A stretch of 64,000 bases of DNA from Trichomonas tenax (lineage: Eukaryota; Parabasalia; Trichomonadida; Trichomonadidae): contig JALKBU010000030.1 in assembly GCA_023091735.1 (NCBI GenBank), forward strand, positions 1 to 64,000. Reading direction: 5' to 3'. Below, piece by piece: positions 52,030 to 62,700 of the stretch (within the stretch, counting starts at the first letter, position 1; the number at the start of each line of letters is the position of its first letter). The notes beneath the pieces are model-generated. The model ran no database searches. It was not told the origin of the DNA and worked only from the letters and a program-made list of their open reading frames with translations. The position numbers were made by a program, and so were the translations under genes.

Positions 52030-52397
52030 CTTCAATATTTACCTTGTAAAATATCTCTTATTATTAAATCTTTCTCTGATTCATTTACCTTATATTAATT
52101 ATTAAATCAATCTCGAAAAAAAAAGTCAATATGAAGCAAACTCTTTTTGCCGTTGCAAATCTCTGTCCTTTTGATAAATTACGGAGTAAACTTATTTGTT
52201 GAAATCGATAATTAATATATTGAGAATTCAATATCTCACTAAAATTTAAGAAATAAGTATAATGTTTATTAGCGAAAAGTGAAATAATTATTGTTTACAG
52301 TTATTCTATGCAGAGAAAGCTTTTGGTATTAAATCCCCATGTTATACACTAAAACCCCTAAATATTTGTTATAAGAAAATTGACACTGAAGTTTCCT
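52030..52397. other. Intergenic before AT-hook gene
   Basis: AT-rich, no feature seen. The downstream frame is open a few codons into it from TTG 52380. Confidence 0.45.
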
Positions 52398-54449
52398 ATG
52401 TTACCAAGTCAGGAGCCCGACATAGGTACTAATGGTCAGAAAGAAACAGAGTCAGATGGTTCTCGAATGTTTGGTGACGTTTTGAATGATTTAATGTTCA
52501 AATCAAAAATGCAAGTGCCAGAACAAGGCACAATTATATATACAAGTCTTGAAAACGCAATTATATCCATAATCATTGAGAATAACTGCCAAGAAAATGG
52601 AATTGATATAAAGGATCTTAAAGAAAAATCTTATGGAACTTGGTATATTAATCTTAGACGAAATTACTCACAGATTACAAATATAACTTTCGAGATAGAA
52701 CTCGCTAGAAACTCTTTTGGAAAGTTTTTAAATCTAAAAAGGAACGATAATATAATTTCGACAGTTGTTAAACGCATTCCTGATCACTTTTCATTCAGAT
52801 TCGACATTAAAAGGCATTTATCACTCGATAGCATAATTTATAGAACATTAAATCAAATTCTTAATTTCAAAGAAATTCAATTAAAAGATTTCAACCAAAA
52901 GCTTTATGCTGCGGATGCTAACTTTGGCATTCAGACTTCAATGACGATAAATGGTGAATGGAGGACAGTTATTAGATATTTAATTATAAATTCTACCGAG
53001 TTTGCATACAGTGAATCATTAGTTTCAAGAAAGAAACCATCTATCGAAAAAATCTACAAGGATGAAGAGTTTCAAAGTTTATATGAAATATTGTTAGAAT
53101 ATAATCAAAAAGAACCAATATATTATGTCGATTTAATGAATTTATCACACAAATACAACTTATATTTAGAAATTACTGATCCAAATGAATTTTTGGATAT
53201 GTTTTTAAAACAGAAAAACACATATCGCTTATTTAACTATGTTGGATTCAAATGGATGTCAGATGTAACATTTACAAAACATTTTCATATTTATTATCCA
53301 ACATTCGATCCTGAATTAATTGATTTCTTCGAAAAAAAAAGTTTGCATGCAAGTTATCACCTTATTATACAAGAATTCGGCGAAAAAGTATTAGATGATG
53401 TGGATAATGATCCTTTATGTTATGCTGATAAAGATAAAATTTATTGGGTCCTTCAAGAGATGATTTACTTGAACTGTTATGGAAACGTGTATCTCAATCG
53501 ATTCTACAATGCTGTTACAAATGAAATGGTGAAAAGAAACGATTATTCTATTACTGATGAAATTCTCGATGAATGCGGAGATTATGACATTCCAACAAGT
53601 TTTAACAAGATGAATGCTGTTAAATATGTTGATAAGAATATGGTATTAGAATTCTTGATTGGAAATATCGGAAGTAGCAATCGCTTTATTACAAAGAAAG
53701 AGCCTTCAAAGCTACATAAGACAGAAATGCAAACAAGGTCATCTGACGAACCTCCACGTCGTAAAAGAGGAAGACCGCCGAAGATTCAAAAGCCTGAAGG
53801 TTCTACATTTCAACACGAAGAAATACCTAAATCAAGCAAAAGCAAAATACAGACAAAGATCAGTGAGTCACGTAAGAAAGAAAAGGTCAGGAAACATACA
53901 AAGAGTGAAGAAAAGACATCAAGAGATAAATCAAAGAAGAAAGGAAGGAAAGAACTTGCAGCAGACATCGAATATGAAATTAATCCACAACCAAATCCAG
54001 AACCAAGAAAACGAATTCGAACAAAGAAAGTTGATGAAGAGTATCGCGAACTCGAATTTGAAGATGATAGCTTCAAGCAGCAAAGCTATATTATGCCTAA
54101 GTATTTGCCTGTTGATTCAGAAACTAGCAGTGAAACGTCAGAATATGACTTAGTTGATTATGAGCCTCCAAAAATTTCTGATTATTTTGATGTCAAAGTC
54201 GGGTTCATGAATCAGGAATATAAAAAGAGGAGCATTTCTATCGAACTCACCTCCCACAAACTTATGTTTATTCCACCTCAGCCTGTTCCTCCTATAGAAG
54301 ATGAATTGAGAAGGATGAAGAACGAAAGTAATTTCAATTTCGATTATGCAATCAGCAATCTTTATCCTAAATATGGTGGAAATATGGAAGCTGAGCAATT
54401 CATTAAGCATGTTATTCATTGCCTCGGAAAGGTCGAAGCCCCTTTATAA
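52398..54449 (+). CDS. AT-hook nuclear protein with possible winged-helix modules
   Basis: 683 residues, start ATG 52398 (an in-frame TTG six codons upstream is ignored). Residues about 450-465 hold an AT hook, RRKRGRPPKIQKP, which binds the minor groove of AT-rich DNA, followed by about 90 highly basic residues (KSKIQTKISESRKKEK, RDKSKKKGRKE). The N-terminal 400 residues contain two or three similar alpha/beta segments (NAIISIIIENNCQENGIDIK; IYRTLNQILNFKEIQLKDF; LYEILLEYNQKEPIYYVDL), which could be repeated winged-helix-like domains. The C-terminus is acidic then helical. Probably a chromatin-associated protein; no enzymatic motif seen. The repeat idea is inference from spacing and helix-loop patterns only. 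Confidence 0.6.
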   Translation: MLPSQEPDIGTNGQKETESDGSRMFGDVLNDLMFKSKMQVPEQGTIIYTSLENAIISIIIENNCQENGIDIKDLKEKSYGTWYINLRRNYSQITNITFEIELARNSFGKFLNLKRNDNIISTVVKRIPDHFSFRFDIKRHLSLDSIIYRTLNQILNFKEIQLKDFNQKLYAADANFGIQTSMTINGEWRTVIRYLIINSTEFAYSESLVSRKKPSIEKIYKDEEFQSLYEILLEYNQKEPIYYVDLMNLSHKYNLYLEITDPNEFLDMFLKQKNTYRLFNYVGFKWMSDVTFTKHFHIYYPTFDPELIDFFEKKSLHASYHLIIQEFGEKVLDDVDNDPLCYADKDKIYWVLQEMIYLNCYGNVYLNRFYNAVTNEMVKRNDYSITDEILDECGDYDIPTSFNKMNAVKYVDKNMVLEFLIGNIGSSNRFITKKEPSKLHKTEMQTRSSDEPPRRKRGRPPKIQKPEGSTFQHEEIPKSSKSKIQTKISESRKKEKVRKHTKSEEKTSRDKSKKKGRKELAADIEYEINPQPNPEPRKRIRTKKVDEEYRELEFEDDSFKQQSYIMPKYLPVDSETSSETSEYDLVDYEPPKISDYFDVKVGFMNQEYKKRSISIELTSHKLMFIPPQPVPPIEDELRRMKNESNFNFDYAISNLYPKYGGNMEAEQFIKHVIHCLGKVEAPL

Positions 54450-54952
54450 ATTAAAAGTGTTATTTATTTTTTCATAACTCAACAATCTTTCGAATGCATT
54501 GTCTCATTCTGATCATTCCTATTAGCTTCTAAATGTGAAATTGATTTTGCTGTTAAACTACGGCATATTAATTTTGTGATAGAACAAATCTATGAATTAA
54601 AATTTTGTAAAGTGTCAAATTTTAGAAATTTAATGAAGAGATTGAGTAGTAATGTCACTTTTTGTGACTTATTTCTGTATGATTGCATGGAATAATATAA
54701 CTTATAGTGTATATCAAGATTTTCAGAAATTTTCTTCAAAATTCCTCTTAAGTTTTATTCCCAAATCGTGAAGGTAATTCCAAAATGGCGTCCCCGACAA
54801 AAAACAATTTACCACGAAAGCACAAAAATTAGCATCCTTATGTTCTATGCATTAAAGCATATGGTTCTCATAACTCGAGTCCTGTTTCTTGAATAAAAAA
54901 TATAAATAAACGTGCAAAAGTCACTTTTATAAATCTGTACGTTATTTTTTAT
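54450..54952. other. Intergenic upstream of SHIPPO gene
   Basis: Contains a hairpin-like GTCACTTTTTGTGAC at about 54655-54669 and the initiator at 54921-54928. Nothing else. Confidence 0.5.
54921..54928 (+). promoter_or_regulatory. Inr-like TCACTTTT of the SHIPPO gene
   Basis: About 30 bases before the ATG at 54953. Confidence 0.55.
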
Positions 54953-55615
54953 ATGAAAGGATTCGATCGCGATCCTCTTATTGCGCACAAATCGAAGCGC
55001 CAAATCTCGTCACCAGGACCGGCGGCGTACGACATCTCCACGAAGCTGGAGACGACTCCGATCAAAATGAAAGGCAGGAGACAGGAAAAAGTTATTTATG
55101 ATGACGTTAGATTGGTAAATTTACCGTCAACTATTGGAAAAGTTCCAAAGATTACTATATCCGGACGCAATCCTGGGATTACAGACAAATTCCAGACTCC
55201 TGGGCCAACTTATGTTCCTCCAGCATTCGGATCTGGCTCCAGACATCACCAGTTCGGTACGCACAACGGCATTAAGACAAGGCCGAAGACAGCTCTCGAT
55301 CGCGCTGTGACACCAGGTCCAGGACCCGCTGCATACGACGTCAAAGATCACACATTCGATGCAACAGGGAAGAAGGGCATTAAGATGAAAGGTTTTCATA
55401 ACTTCAACTATGCAGACACTGCTTCACCAGGTCCTGGTGCTTATGCTCCAAGATTTGAGTCTGTTCTCGCTGCAGCACCTAAACCAGTCTTCCACATCAG
55501 ACCGAAGTCTAAGGACCCAGAGCCAGGTGTTGGCTACAAGGAACTTGGTTCTACACTCACTGGCCCTGCTTACACAATGAAGAGGCGTGCAACAGATGAT
55601 ATTAACTTGGTTTAA
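54953..55615 (+). CDS. SHIPPO/STPGP-repeat (ODF3-like) protein
   Basis: 220 residues with at least four Pro-Gly-Pro repeats: SSPGPAAYDI, TPGPTYVPPAFG, TPGPGPAAYDV and SPGPGAYAP. This is the SHIPPO/STPGP motif of ODF3/CIMAP proteins that bind axonemal or other microtubules. A Lys-rich basic composition fits microtubule binding. Trichomonads have flagella and a large microtubular axostyle, so either location is possible. Full length for the family, intact; convergent with CTF4 downstream. Confidence 0.85.
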   Translation: MKGFDRDPLIAHKSKRQISSPGPAAYDISTKLETTPIKMKGRRQEKVIYDDVRLVNLPSTIGKVPKITISGRNPGITDKFQTPGPTYVPPAFGSGSRHHQFGTHNGIKTRPKTALDRAVTPGPGPAAYDVKDHTFDATGKKGIKMKGFHNFNYADTASPGPGAYAPRFESVLAAAPKPVFHIRPKSKDPEPGVGYKELGSTLTGPAYTMKRRATDDINLV

Positions 55616-55708
55616 TTCATTTTATTTGTGTGTATTTCTATATTGTTAAATTCTTTTGTGTTTTACTATATTTGATGTTTATCATCATTTCATTTTAGTT
55701 ATTAATCT

Positions 55709-55824
55709 TAAATGAGATGAATATAGATTTATAAATGAGATGAAAATAGATTTATAAACGAGATGACTATAGAGATATAAACTGATATGAATATAGAGAT
55801 ATAAATGAGATGAATATAGAATTA
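55709..55824 (+). repeat. 23-bp tandem repeat, five units
   Basis: Units start at 55709, 55732, 55755, 55778 and 55802, consensus TAAATGAGATGAATATAGA plus about four bases (one unit has 24). It lies between the 3' ends of two convergent genes. Confidence 0.8.
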
Positions 55825-55870
55825 CAAATTAATTATCTAAATAAAATTTATTTTAATATAATAAACATTA

Positions 55871-58800
55871 TTACTCATCAACAATACTATCGTCATCAAC
55901 AACTGAATCTTGTTCATCTTCAACAACCGAATCTTCATCTTTCTCTTCAACAGAGTCCTTTTCTTCAACTGAATTTTGGTCCTCAGCAACAGAATCTTTC
56001 TCTTCAACTGAATCCTTTTCTTCTTCCCTCTCTTCAGCTGTAGATTCATGTTCTGAAGCCAGCGATTCTTCCTTAGCAGGCTCTGGTGCATGATAATCCT
56101 CGCTATCTGTATTAAATGGAACATTTGCATTCGTCATAGCATTCTCATCATCTGATTCCTTCTTTTCTTCTACAACTTCTTCTTTTTCAGGAATCTCTTC
56201 TGTCTTTTCAGCCTCATGAACTTCTTCTTCATGATGCTCTTCGACAGGCTCTGGCTCAACAGGTTCCTCATGTTCTTCAACTTCCTCGTGAGCCTGTGGT
56301 ACTTCTTCAGCAACAACTGGTTCATCTTCATCCTCTTCTTCAACCATTGCTTCGTCAGCTTCGTAATACTGGTTAACGAACTCTGACAATTCCTCACATC
56401 CATCTGTTGCTCTTGCAAGCGTCTTCACGACTGTTCTTGCGCGCTCCGTGCGAATACGTTTGGCAACTTCGAAAGCTTTGTACTGCTCGTTCTGATTGAT
56501 AAGTTCTCTGAACATCTTGGCGCTCTCCAAGTCGAGTTTAACAGTGTTCTCGTATCTGTCTTTCTTCGTGGAGTTTGCGAGATTTGTGAATCCCTGTAAC
56601 CAACTCTGGGCACCATTCTGGACAGTGAGTGGCGCTAGAGGGATTTCAGATATCTCATTAAGTGGGAATGAGAGAGGAACTTTTGTGTTCTTAAGGAAGC
56701 ATCCAAGTAACTTATTTTCGCTAACACCAACACACCAGAAATCTGTTATATCGTTAGCTGCAGTCTTTTTAACGCTCTCAAGTCCTAAATCATCTTCATC
56801 AGACTCTGGAGCGCTGTCCATATATTTGGCACCTTCGGTAATTGCATTTCTAACATTTAACATTGCCTGCCAATGAAAACCGAAGTCATAAACTAACTCA
56901 ATTAAAACTTTGTCATTTCCTAATGCGTAAACATTTCCATTGTCATCAATTGTCACCCATCTAAGTGGCCTTGCAACAGGAATAACTCCAGTCGCCAATT
57001 TTTCACGCTTAGCAACATCGAGGAGAACGAAATCTAATGTATCTCCATAGACTAAAAGCAATCTGTCTCCGGAACCAACCATTGTGAGAATCCTATCTGG
57101 CATAGAAAGCGGACCGATCTCGAAACCAGATGCTGTAAAGATATGCACTCTTCCAACTTCTGTTGCAATAGCAACCCATCTTTTTCCTGATGCGATTAAA
57201 TCGATTGTCTCATCATCAGAGAATCTGTGAACGAATTCTGCTGGTGCTCCGTGTGGAGAGTTCATTCTGTATTGGAAGAATGTTCTCGAGGCGGCAGCAA
57301 AACCATCTTTGTTGATTGTTGCAAGAATGAAGTGTTTGTCGTTCTGGAAGCTGATGTTTCTATTAGAGAAGTTATCCATAAACTCGACATCAATTGCTTC
57401 TCTGTCTTCATCGATCTCCCTGAGGAAAACAACGCCTGTCTCGTTCCAGCACAAGAATCTTCTGCTGCCATCGAAATGCCTTGAGCTTCCTGGCATGAAA
57501 GGAAGAGTTTCTCCGCCTGTATCTTCATCACTATAACTGCTGTAATATGATGACGATTCTTCTTCTTCGTCTTTCATTTCTGGACCTTCCTCTGTTTCTC
57601 CTTTTCCATCATCAATCATCTTTTGTAACTCTTTCTCTTCCTCTTTCTGTTCTTTCTCCTTCTCCTTGTTCTTCTCAACAATCTTGTTGATAGATCTGAA
57701 GTATTGAAGCTCGCGTTCTTTCGCAGTCATCTTTTTGCCGTCTTTTCTCACATCGACGTCCAAATACTCGACTTCATCACTGGAAAAGCTTGACTCGCTC
57801 TCTGATTCACTCTCTGCCTCAAGATATTGACGCTGCCAGTCATCGAACATTTGCCGCCTTTTTTCGAGTTCATCGTTGAATTGTTCTCTTTTCATTCTCG
57901 AAGCGAGGTTTTCTTCATCAGAACTTGGTGCTGCAACTTCTTCGGCCATGTCATCGAATATTCCGCCTTCATCCTCTTCTTCCTCTTCCTCCATATCGCT
58001 GAGTTTCGAGAAGTCAACGATTTCATCGCTTGAAACATCTTGTTTGTAAGGAATAAACTTCATTTTCTTTGGTTCGAACTCTTTTGTTGGTATTTTGAGT
58101 TTATTGCCTTTAGTTTCTTGTACTGGAACCTTTGGTTTGATGACTTGACGATGCTCAACAAATTCAACATCACTTTCGAGTTCTTTTTCTTGGCTTTCTT
58201 CCGGTGCAGGAGCAGCTATTTCTGCCTCATCCACTTTGTTTAATGATATAGCACCGAGTTCATCACCAATAAATATATATGAATTAATGATCTCGAAAAA
58301 TGAAACTACATCTTGTGCTTCTCCATCAACAGATTGTTTCTCTGTTATATAATTTTCTTCTGATGTGTGCTCAAATTTGTTGATTGTGAGTTTTCCATTT
58401 GTTTCGATATAAACTAAATTATTTTGCTTAGAAACAGCAATGCCAATGATTGATTCGCCTCCTTTTCCTATTTCTTCAGTTTCGTGTGTTTTATTCCTTG
58501 TATTATAAATATGAAGCATATTTGATTTCGTGCAAGCTAAAAGTAAATTATCGACGGCCCACGTAATCAGTGTATTGAGTGTATCGATTTTGATTGTGTC
58601 TAATTGATTAAATGATGGTATTTCATATATATTTAACGAATTCGTAACATCATAAACGGAAATATAGTCATCAGTTTGACTGAATTTAACAGAAACTATT
58701 TCGTTTCCATTTTTGATCGTTCCATTTAATTCATTTGTCGAAGTATTAAAAATATCGATATTAAATTCAACGCTTACGGCGGCCAAGTACTCACCATTAT

Positions 58801-59113
58801 TTGATACTTGGAGGTCTGTATACTGTTGTGTCGATATTATTTGATTTGTCTCTAAAGAAGGCCAAGATATCGATGAAATTCCTTCAACACCTTCAGCAGT
58901 GAACAAAATAGTGTCACCAACACCATGAGCTATTGATTTTATGAGGTTATCTGTAATTCCAGTCAAATCTTTCGAAGATTCCTGATCGAGAGTTGGAAAT
59001 TTTGATTCGTAAAGCAAACCATCATCTCTACCGACGGAAAGGACGCTCTGTTTGTCAGAAACCATTATGATATTCTTTACGGGACCAAAGTGGATCTGAG
59101 CTTTGGCCTCCAT
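55871..59113 (-). CDS. CTF4: Replisome hub protein CTF4/AND-1 (WDHD1)
   Basis: 1080 residues. An N-terminal WD40 propeller spans about 1-270 (SVLSVGRDDGLLY, YISVYDVTNSLNIYEIP). An acidic, coiled linker (about 290-520) follows. The second, SepB-type propeller begins with LPFMPGSSRHFDGSRRFLCW, matching the PFQPGSTP....RFM.WN.VG opening of AND-1, and continues with AIDVEFMDN, RWVAIATEVGRVHIFTASG and RILTMVGSGDRLLLVYGD. A short helical region (FRELINQNEQYKAFEVAKRI) corresponds to the Ctf4 C-terminal helices. The last 140 residues are an extremely acidic Glu/Asp/Val-rich tail, where AND-1 carries an HMG box in animals; no HMG is present here. CTF4 trimers link the CMG helicase to Pol alpha and cohesion factors. 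Intact. Confidence 0.87.
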   Translation of the reverse strand: MEAKAQIHFGPVKNIIMVSDKQSVLSVGRDDGLLYESKFPTLDQESSKDLTGITDNLIKSIAHGVGDTILFTAEGVEGISSISWPSLETNQIISTQQYTDLQVSNNGEYLAAVSVEFNIDIFNTSTNELNGTIKNGNEIVSVKFSQTDDYISVYDVTNSLNIYEIPSFNQLDTIKIDTLNTLITWAVDNLLLACTKSNMLHIYNTRNKTHETEEIGKGGESIIGIAVSKQNNLVYIETNGKLTINKFEHTSEENYITEKQSVDGEAQDVVSFFEIINSYIFIGDELGAISLNKVDEAEIAAPAPEESQEKELESDVEFVEHRQVIKPKVPVQETKGNKLKIPTKEFEPKKMKFIPYKQDVSSDEIVDFSKLSDMEEEEEEDEGGIFDDMAEEVAAPSSDEENLASRMKREQFNDELEKRRQMFDDWQRQYLEAESESESESSFSSDEVEYLDVDVRKDGKKMTAKERELQYFRSINKIVEKNKEKEKEQKEEEKELQKMIDDGKGETEEGPEMKDEEEESSSYYSSYSDEDTGGETLPFMPGSSRHFDGSRRFLCWNETGVVFLREIDEDREAIDVEFMDNFSNRNISFQNDKHFILATINKDGFAAASRTFFQYRMNSPHGAPAEFVHRFSDDETIDLIASGKRWVAIATEVGRVHIFTASGFEIGPLSMPDRILTMVGSGDRLLLVYGDTLDFVLLDVAKREKLATGVIPVARPLRWVTIDDNGNVYALGNDKVLIELVYDFGFHWQAMLNVRNAITEGAKYMDSAPESDEDDLGLESVKKTAANDITDFWCVGVSENKLLGCFLKNTKVPLSFPLNEISEIPLAPLTVQNGAQSWLQGFTNLANSTKKDRYENTVKLDLESAKMFRELINQNEQYKAFEVAKRIRTERARTVVKTLARATDGCEELSEFVNQYYEADEAMVEEEDEDEPVVAEEVPQAHEEVEEHEEPVEPEPVEEHHEEEVHEAEKTEEIPEKEEVVEEKKESDDENAMTNANVPFNTDSEDYHAPEPAKEESLASEHESTAEEREEEKDSVEEKDSVAEDQNSVEEKDSVEEKDEDSVVEDEQDSVVDDDSIVDE

Positions 59114-59752
59114 GAATTAAAACACGTTTAAAGAAAATATTAAGGTTAATTTTTCACTTCTATTTCTTTTCTGGAAATGAACTTTGTAGTGATTCTAAAG
59201 CTCGGGTTTGGAATTTGGGACCTTAAAAATAAATATTTGATGAAACAATTTAATAAATATCAACATCAAACATTGATCTTTTGGAATTTGAATATATTAC
59301 ATCTATATAGTTTATATTTATAATTATTGTTTATGTTAAAATTATCAAAAGTAATCTTAAAATCAAATATAGATCTTTTGGATTTAAATTAGCATATGTC
59401 TGCATATTGTATATTTGCTATTTTTGTTTCGTTCAAAAAAAAATATATAAAAATTAATAACAAAAATAATGGCTATCTTTTGATATACTAGTAGTTAATA
59501 AATATAGTGTATACCTTTAATTTTGGTAGTGATCAAATATTTTATCTTTATATATCAAAATCAAGCGTTGAACTTTTGTCCTTAGATCATACTTCAATAG
59601 GATAGTTCATATTCATAATTAATTTTATACTCTGTAAAATAATATTTAAAAATTAAACTGACATCTTTATTGTTTAAAGTCAATTACACACGCATCAAAA
59701 GATTGAAGAGTAATGGCTTTATTTAGTTAAAGATATAAATATAACATTTATT
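59114..59752. other. Intergenic between CTF4 and the 1363-residue gene
   Basis: Very AT-rich; upstream side of CTF4, no clear initiator or motif cluster. Confidence 0.5.
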
Positions 59753-62700
59753 TTAAAATTCAAGAATCTGATATTGATATTGAGTGAAAGCGCCGAAGAC
59801 AGCACCGTAATTCTGGAAGTTCTTGAGAGCGTGTTGTGTCTGGAATTCATCTGAAAGCTCTATCTCCTCAAACTTCTCACCGATCAATCTTGCAATTTCG
59901 ATTATTGGCAATTTAGATGATATCAATGAAATTACATCTTCACCTTCAGGGAAGAGCATGGAAATGATATTCTGGCTCATTGAGTAAGAAATCAACTGGT
60001 CAATCTTCAATTTGAGTTCATCCAAGTCTTCGCAATCGCAAACAATGAAAAGTTTCTTGAGAATGAAATCATTGTAAATATCCTCGAATTGATCATTCAT
60101 TGTATTGATATCTTTGAGGAAATCTTTGAAACCATCCAAGAAGATATCAATGTTCTTTCCTATGTTGAGAACAACAATCTGAGCTGATCCAACAGAGCTT
60201 GCTAATGCAGCGAAAACAGTAGAATGAGTGAAAGGCTTTGACTGGTGGATATGCATTGCGTGAATGTTTATTGGCTCTTCTTTGATCTTTATCTGTGTGC
60301 CAATGCTGATTGATGCACTTGGGAGAGAACTGAACTGAAGGCCTGTGACTGCTGATAATAGAGATGATCCATTTTCTTCAAAGAAGTCAACAAGAGTGAT
60401 CGAATATGCTTTGGAAGAGAAAACGCTTCTTGAATAAGCAACTTGTGGGAACTTCACTTTCAATGAAATGTATTTCTGACGGACTTTAAATATGATGTTG
60501 CTGACATCATTGATTTTAACGTTGTGAAGGATTGTGAACCAAAGTGATGGGAAGTTGAGGATCTTGAAAAAGAATTGCCAGCCATCTTTAACTCGTTTGC
60601 CGAGATCTGCCTTTTGATCATATTTGTTGATGACAAGAGGAACATTCAGGCCTCCAAATTCTTTGGAAATGCAGTTTGCAAACTTCTGTGACATTTTTGC
60701 GTCATCAATTAAAGCTGTGACTTTGATATATTGCTCAGGATATTTTCCATCATCCTTTAAAACCTCGCCAAGTCCATATTCACAAACTGATTCACGAACA
60801 AACTTTGCGGCATTCTCGCAATCAAAGCTGTTTGAAGCAGTCTCTGTCTTAAGGCCGAAATCGTTCTCGTTCATTGGTGAAATGAAAAAGATTGGAGAAG
60901 CACCGCAAACGATGGGGCAACCTTTTCCATTGAGCAGTCCGTGTCTGAATTCTAGATTTCCTGGTTGATTTCTTGTTGACGTGACTTTGCCGGTGCTTAT
61001 TTCTTTCTTGACCAAAAACTCATGAACAAAACCTTCTCTTCGCTTAGGAGTGACGGAATGAATAACATAGGAATCATTAGTCTTAGAGACACTGATTGGA
61101 ATTATCTGAACAAAATCTTCGATCTGAAGATTCGTTTCATCAACATAATCGATGAAATTCAAAGTTAATGGTGAGAAAATAACATATTTTGTATAGAATT
61201 CATCATCAACTTTCTTTGGCATTAATGAAAAGACACCTAATGTTCCTTCAGTGTTGATACTTATTCCTCCAATCAATCCATAAGGGCTCTGAGAATAAGA
61301 AGAATAACTTTCCATGAATTCAAGTGATTTCGATTGCAGTAATTCACATTTGTAATTCTCGAAATCAATACGATAGACATCCAAATAAGGATCTAAGAGT
61401 GAGTCTGAATCTTTCTTGAGTTCGTGATGGAGCAAAACAACAGTGTTATAATGTGGTGAAAAGATGGCCTGAATCTTAATCTTTGGATGATAAAGATCCC
61501 AATCAGCTCTTGAACATTTAATTTCTATTGGAATATTACCATTGAAGCCATTTGGCATGAAGAACAATCTGATTCTCTTTAATTTTTCATTATTGATTTC
61601 ATCATCAGATTCCGATAAAACTAAAATTCCATCATTTTTCGACCACGCGTTTATGATTTTAGACTTTCCATTCTGATTTCGAAGTACGGCAACTTGTTCA
61701 CATCTGGAATGCTGATCAATGTATTCCCAGTTTTGTGTAGATGTTATCTTTGAAAAAGTATAATTATGAAGTTCAACATTTGATGCGATCTTAACATTGA
61801 AACTTATTTTGTTCGTTGGTCTGATTTCTAAAATAGAAATGTTAGATGAAGAAACTTGATGTGTAAGTATTTGAATCTTGTAATCAATATTTTGCGTGCA
61901 AACTTCCCTAAGTTTGTTTATTTGCTGGAATATTTTGTTGCCATCAAATGCTTTCTTGACGATAAATTTAATTGTTTCCTCAACATTTTGATTTAGGGAA
62001 TCTGGATGTATTAGAATGAATGTCTTCAGGATCTCCATTTGTCCTGGATAAGCGTCGTTTGGCATTTGGAGCGATCTTTCGTTGCCATAAGGAGCACCTG
62101 TTAATGGCAATTCGATAACATTTTGGAAAACTAATCTGCGGCGCTTATTTAACTGTATTTTCCTTGATAAATAATCAGGTAATTGTGCTTTTTGATATGC
62201 ATCATTGGTCCATATCATTAAGAACTCTTTGACAACAATTTGCATGTATATTTCGAAAGGACTTTCAGTCTGTTCGATAATCTCATTAAAAAGTTTGTTG
62301 AATTTTTTAAGTCCTTCTTCGTAACTTTGCAATCTTAATAAACGGCTTTTGTCTGGTAATTTGGCGATTTCCTGTTTATAGTCATCTTTATAATAGTGAA
62401 GACCGCACTTTGGACAGACATCCTTTATATCTTTTGGCTGTTTATGACCAATGCAGTATTCGCAAGCTGAATTCAAATGGTTTCTGGCAATTTTTTGTAA
62501 AGCCTTTAATTTCATGATCAAATTATGTGCTTTGTTTTCAATATCTTCCCATTTCACATCGCTGCTGTAGCAATCCAAATTATGGCGATTTTCTTTATTG
62601 CCTTTCCATGCTTCGTATAAATTCGCAATTGTTCCTTTTTTGATTCCATTTGGTAAATCATTGTTGTAATTGAACAGATCAAATTTTTTGTTCGGAATTA

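Noticed and set aside
53659..54153. A basic protein overlapping the AT-hook gene
   Set aside because: Alternative frame of the Lys/Arg-rich region of the real gene, no own start signal.
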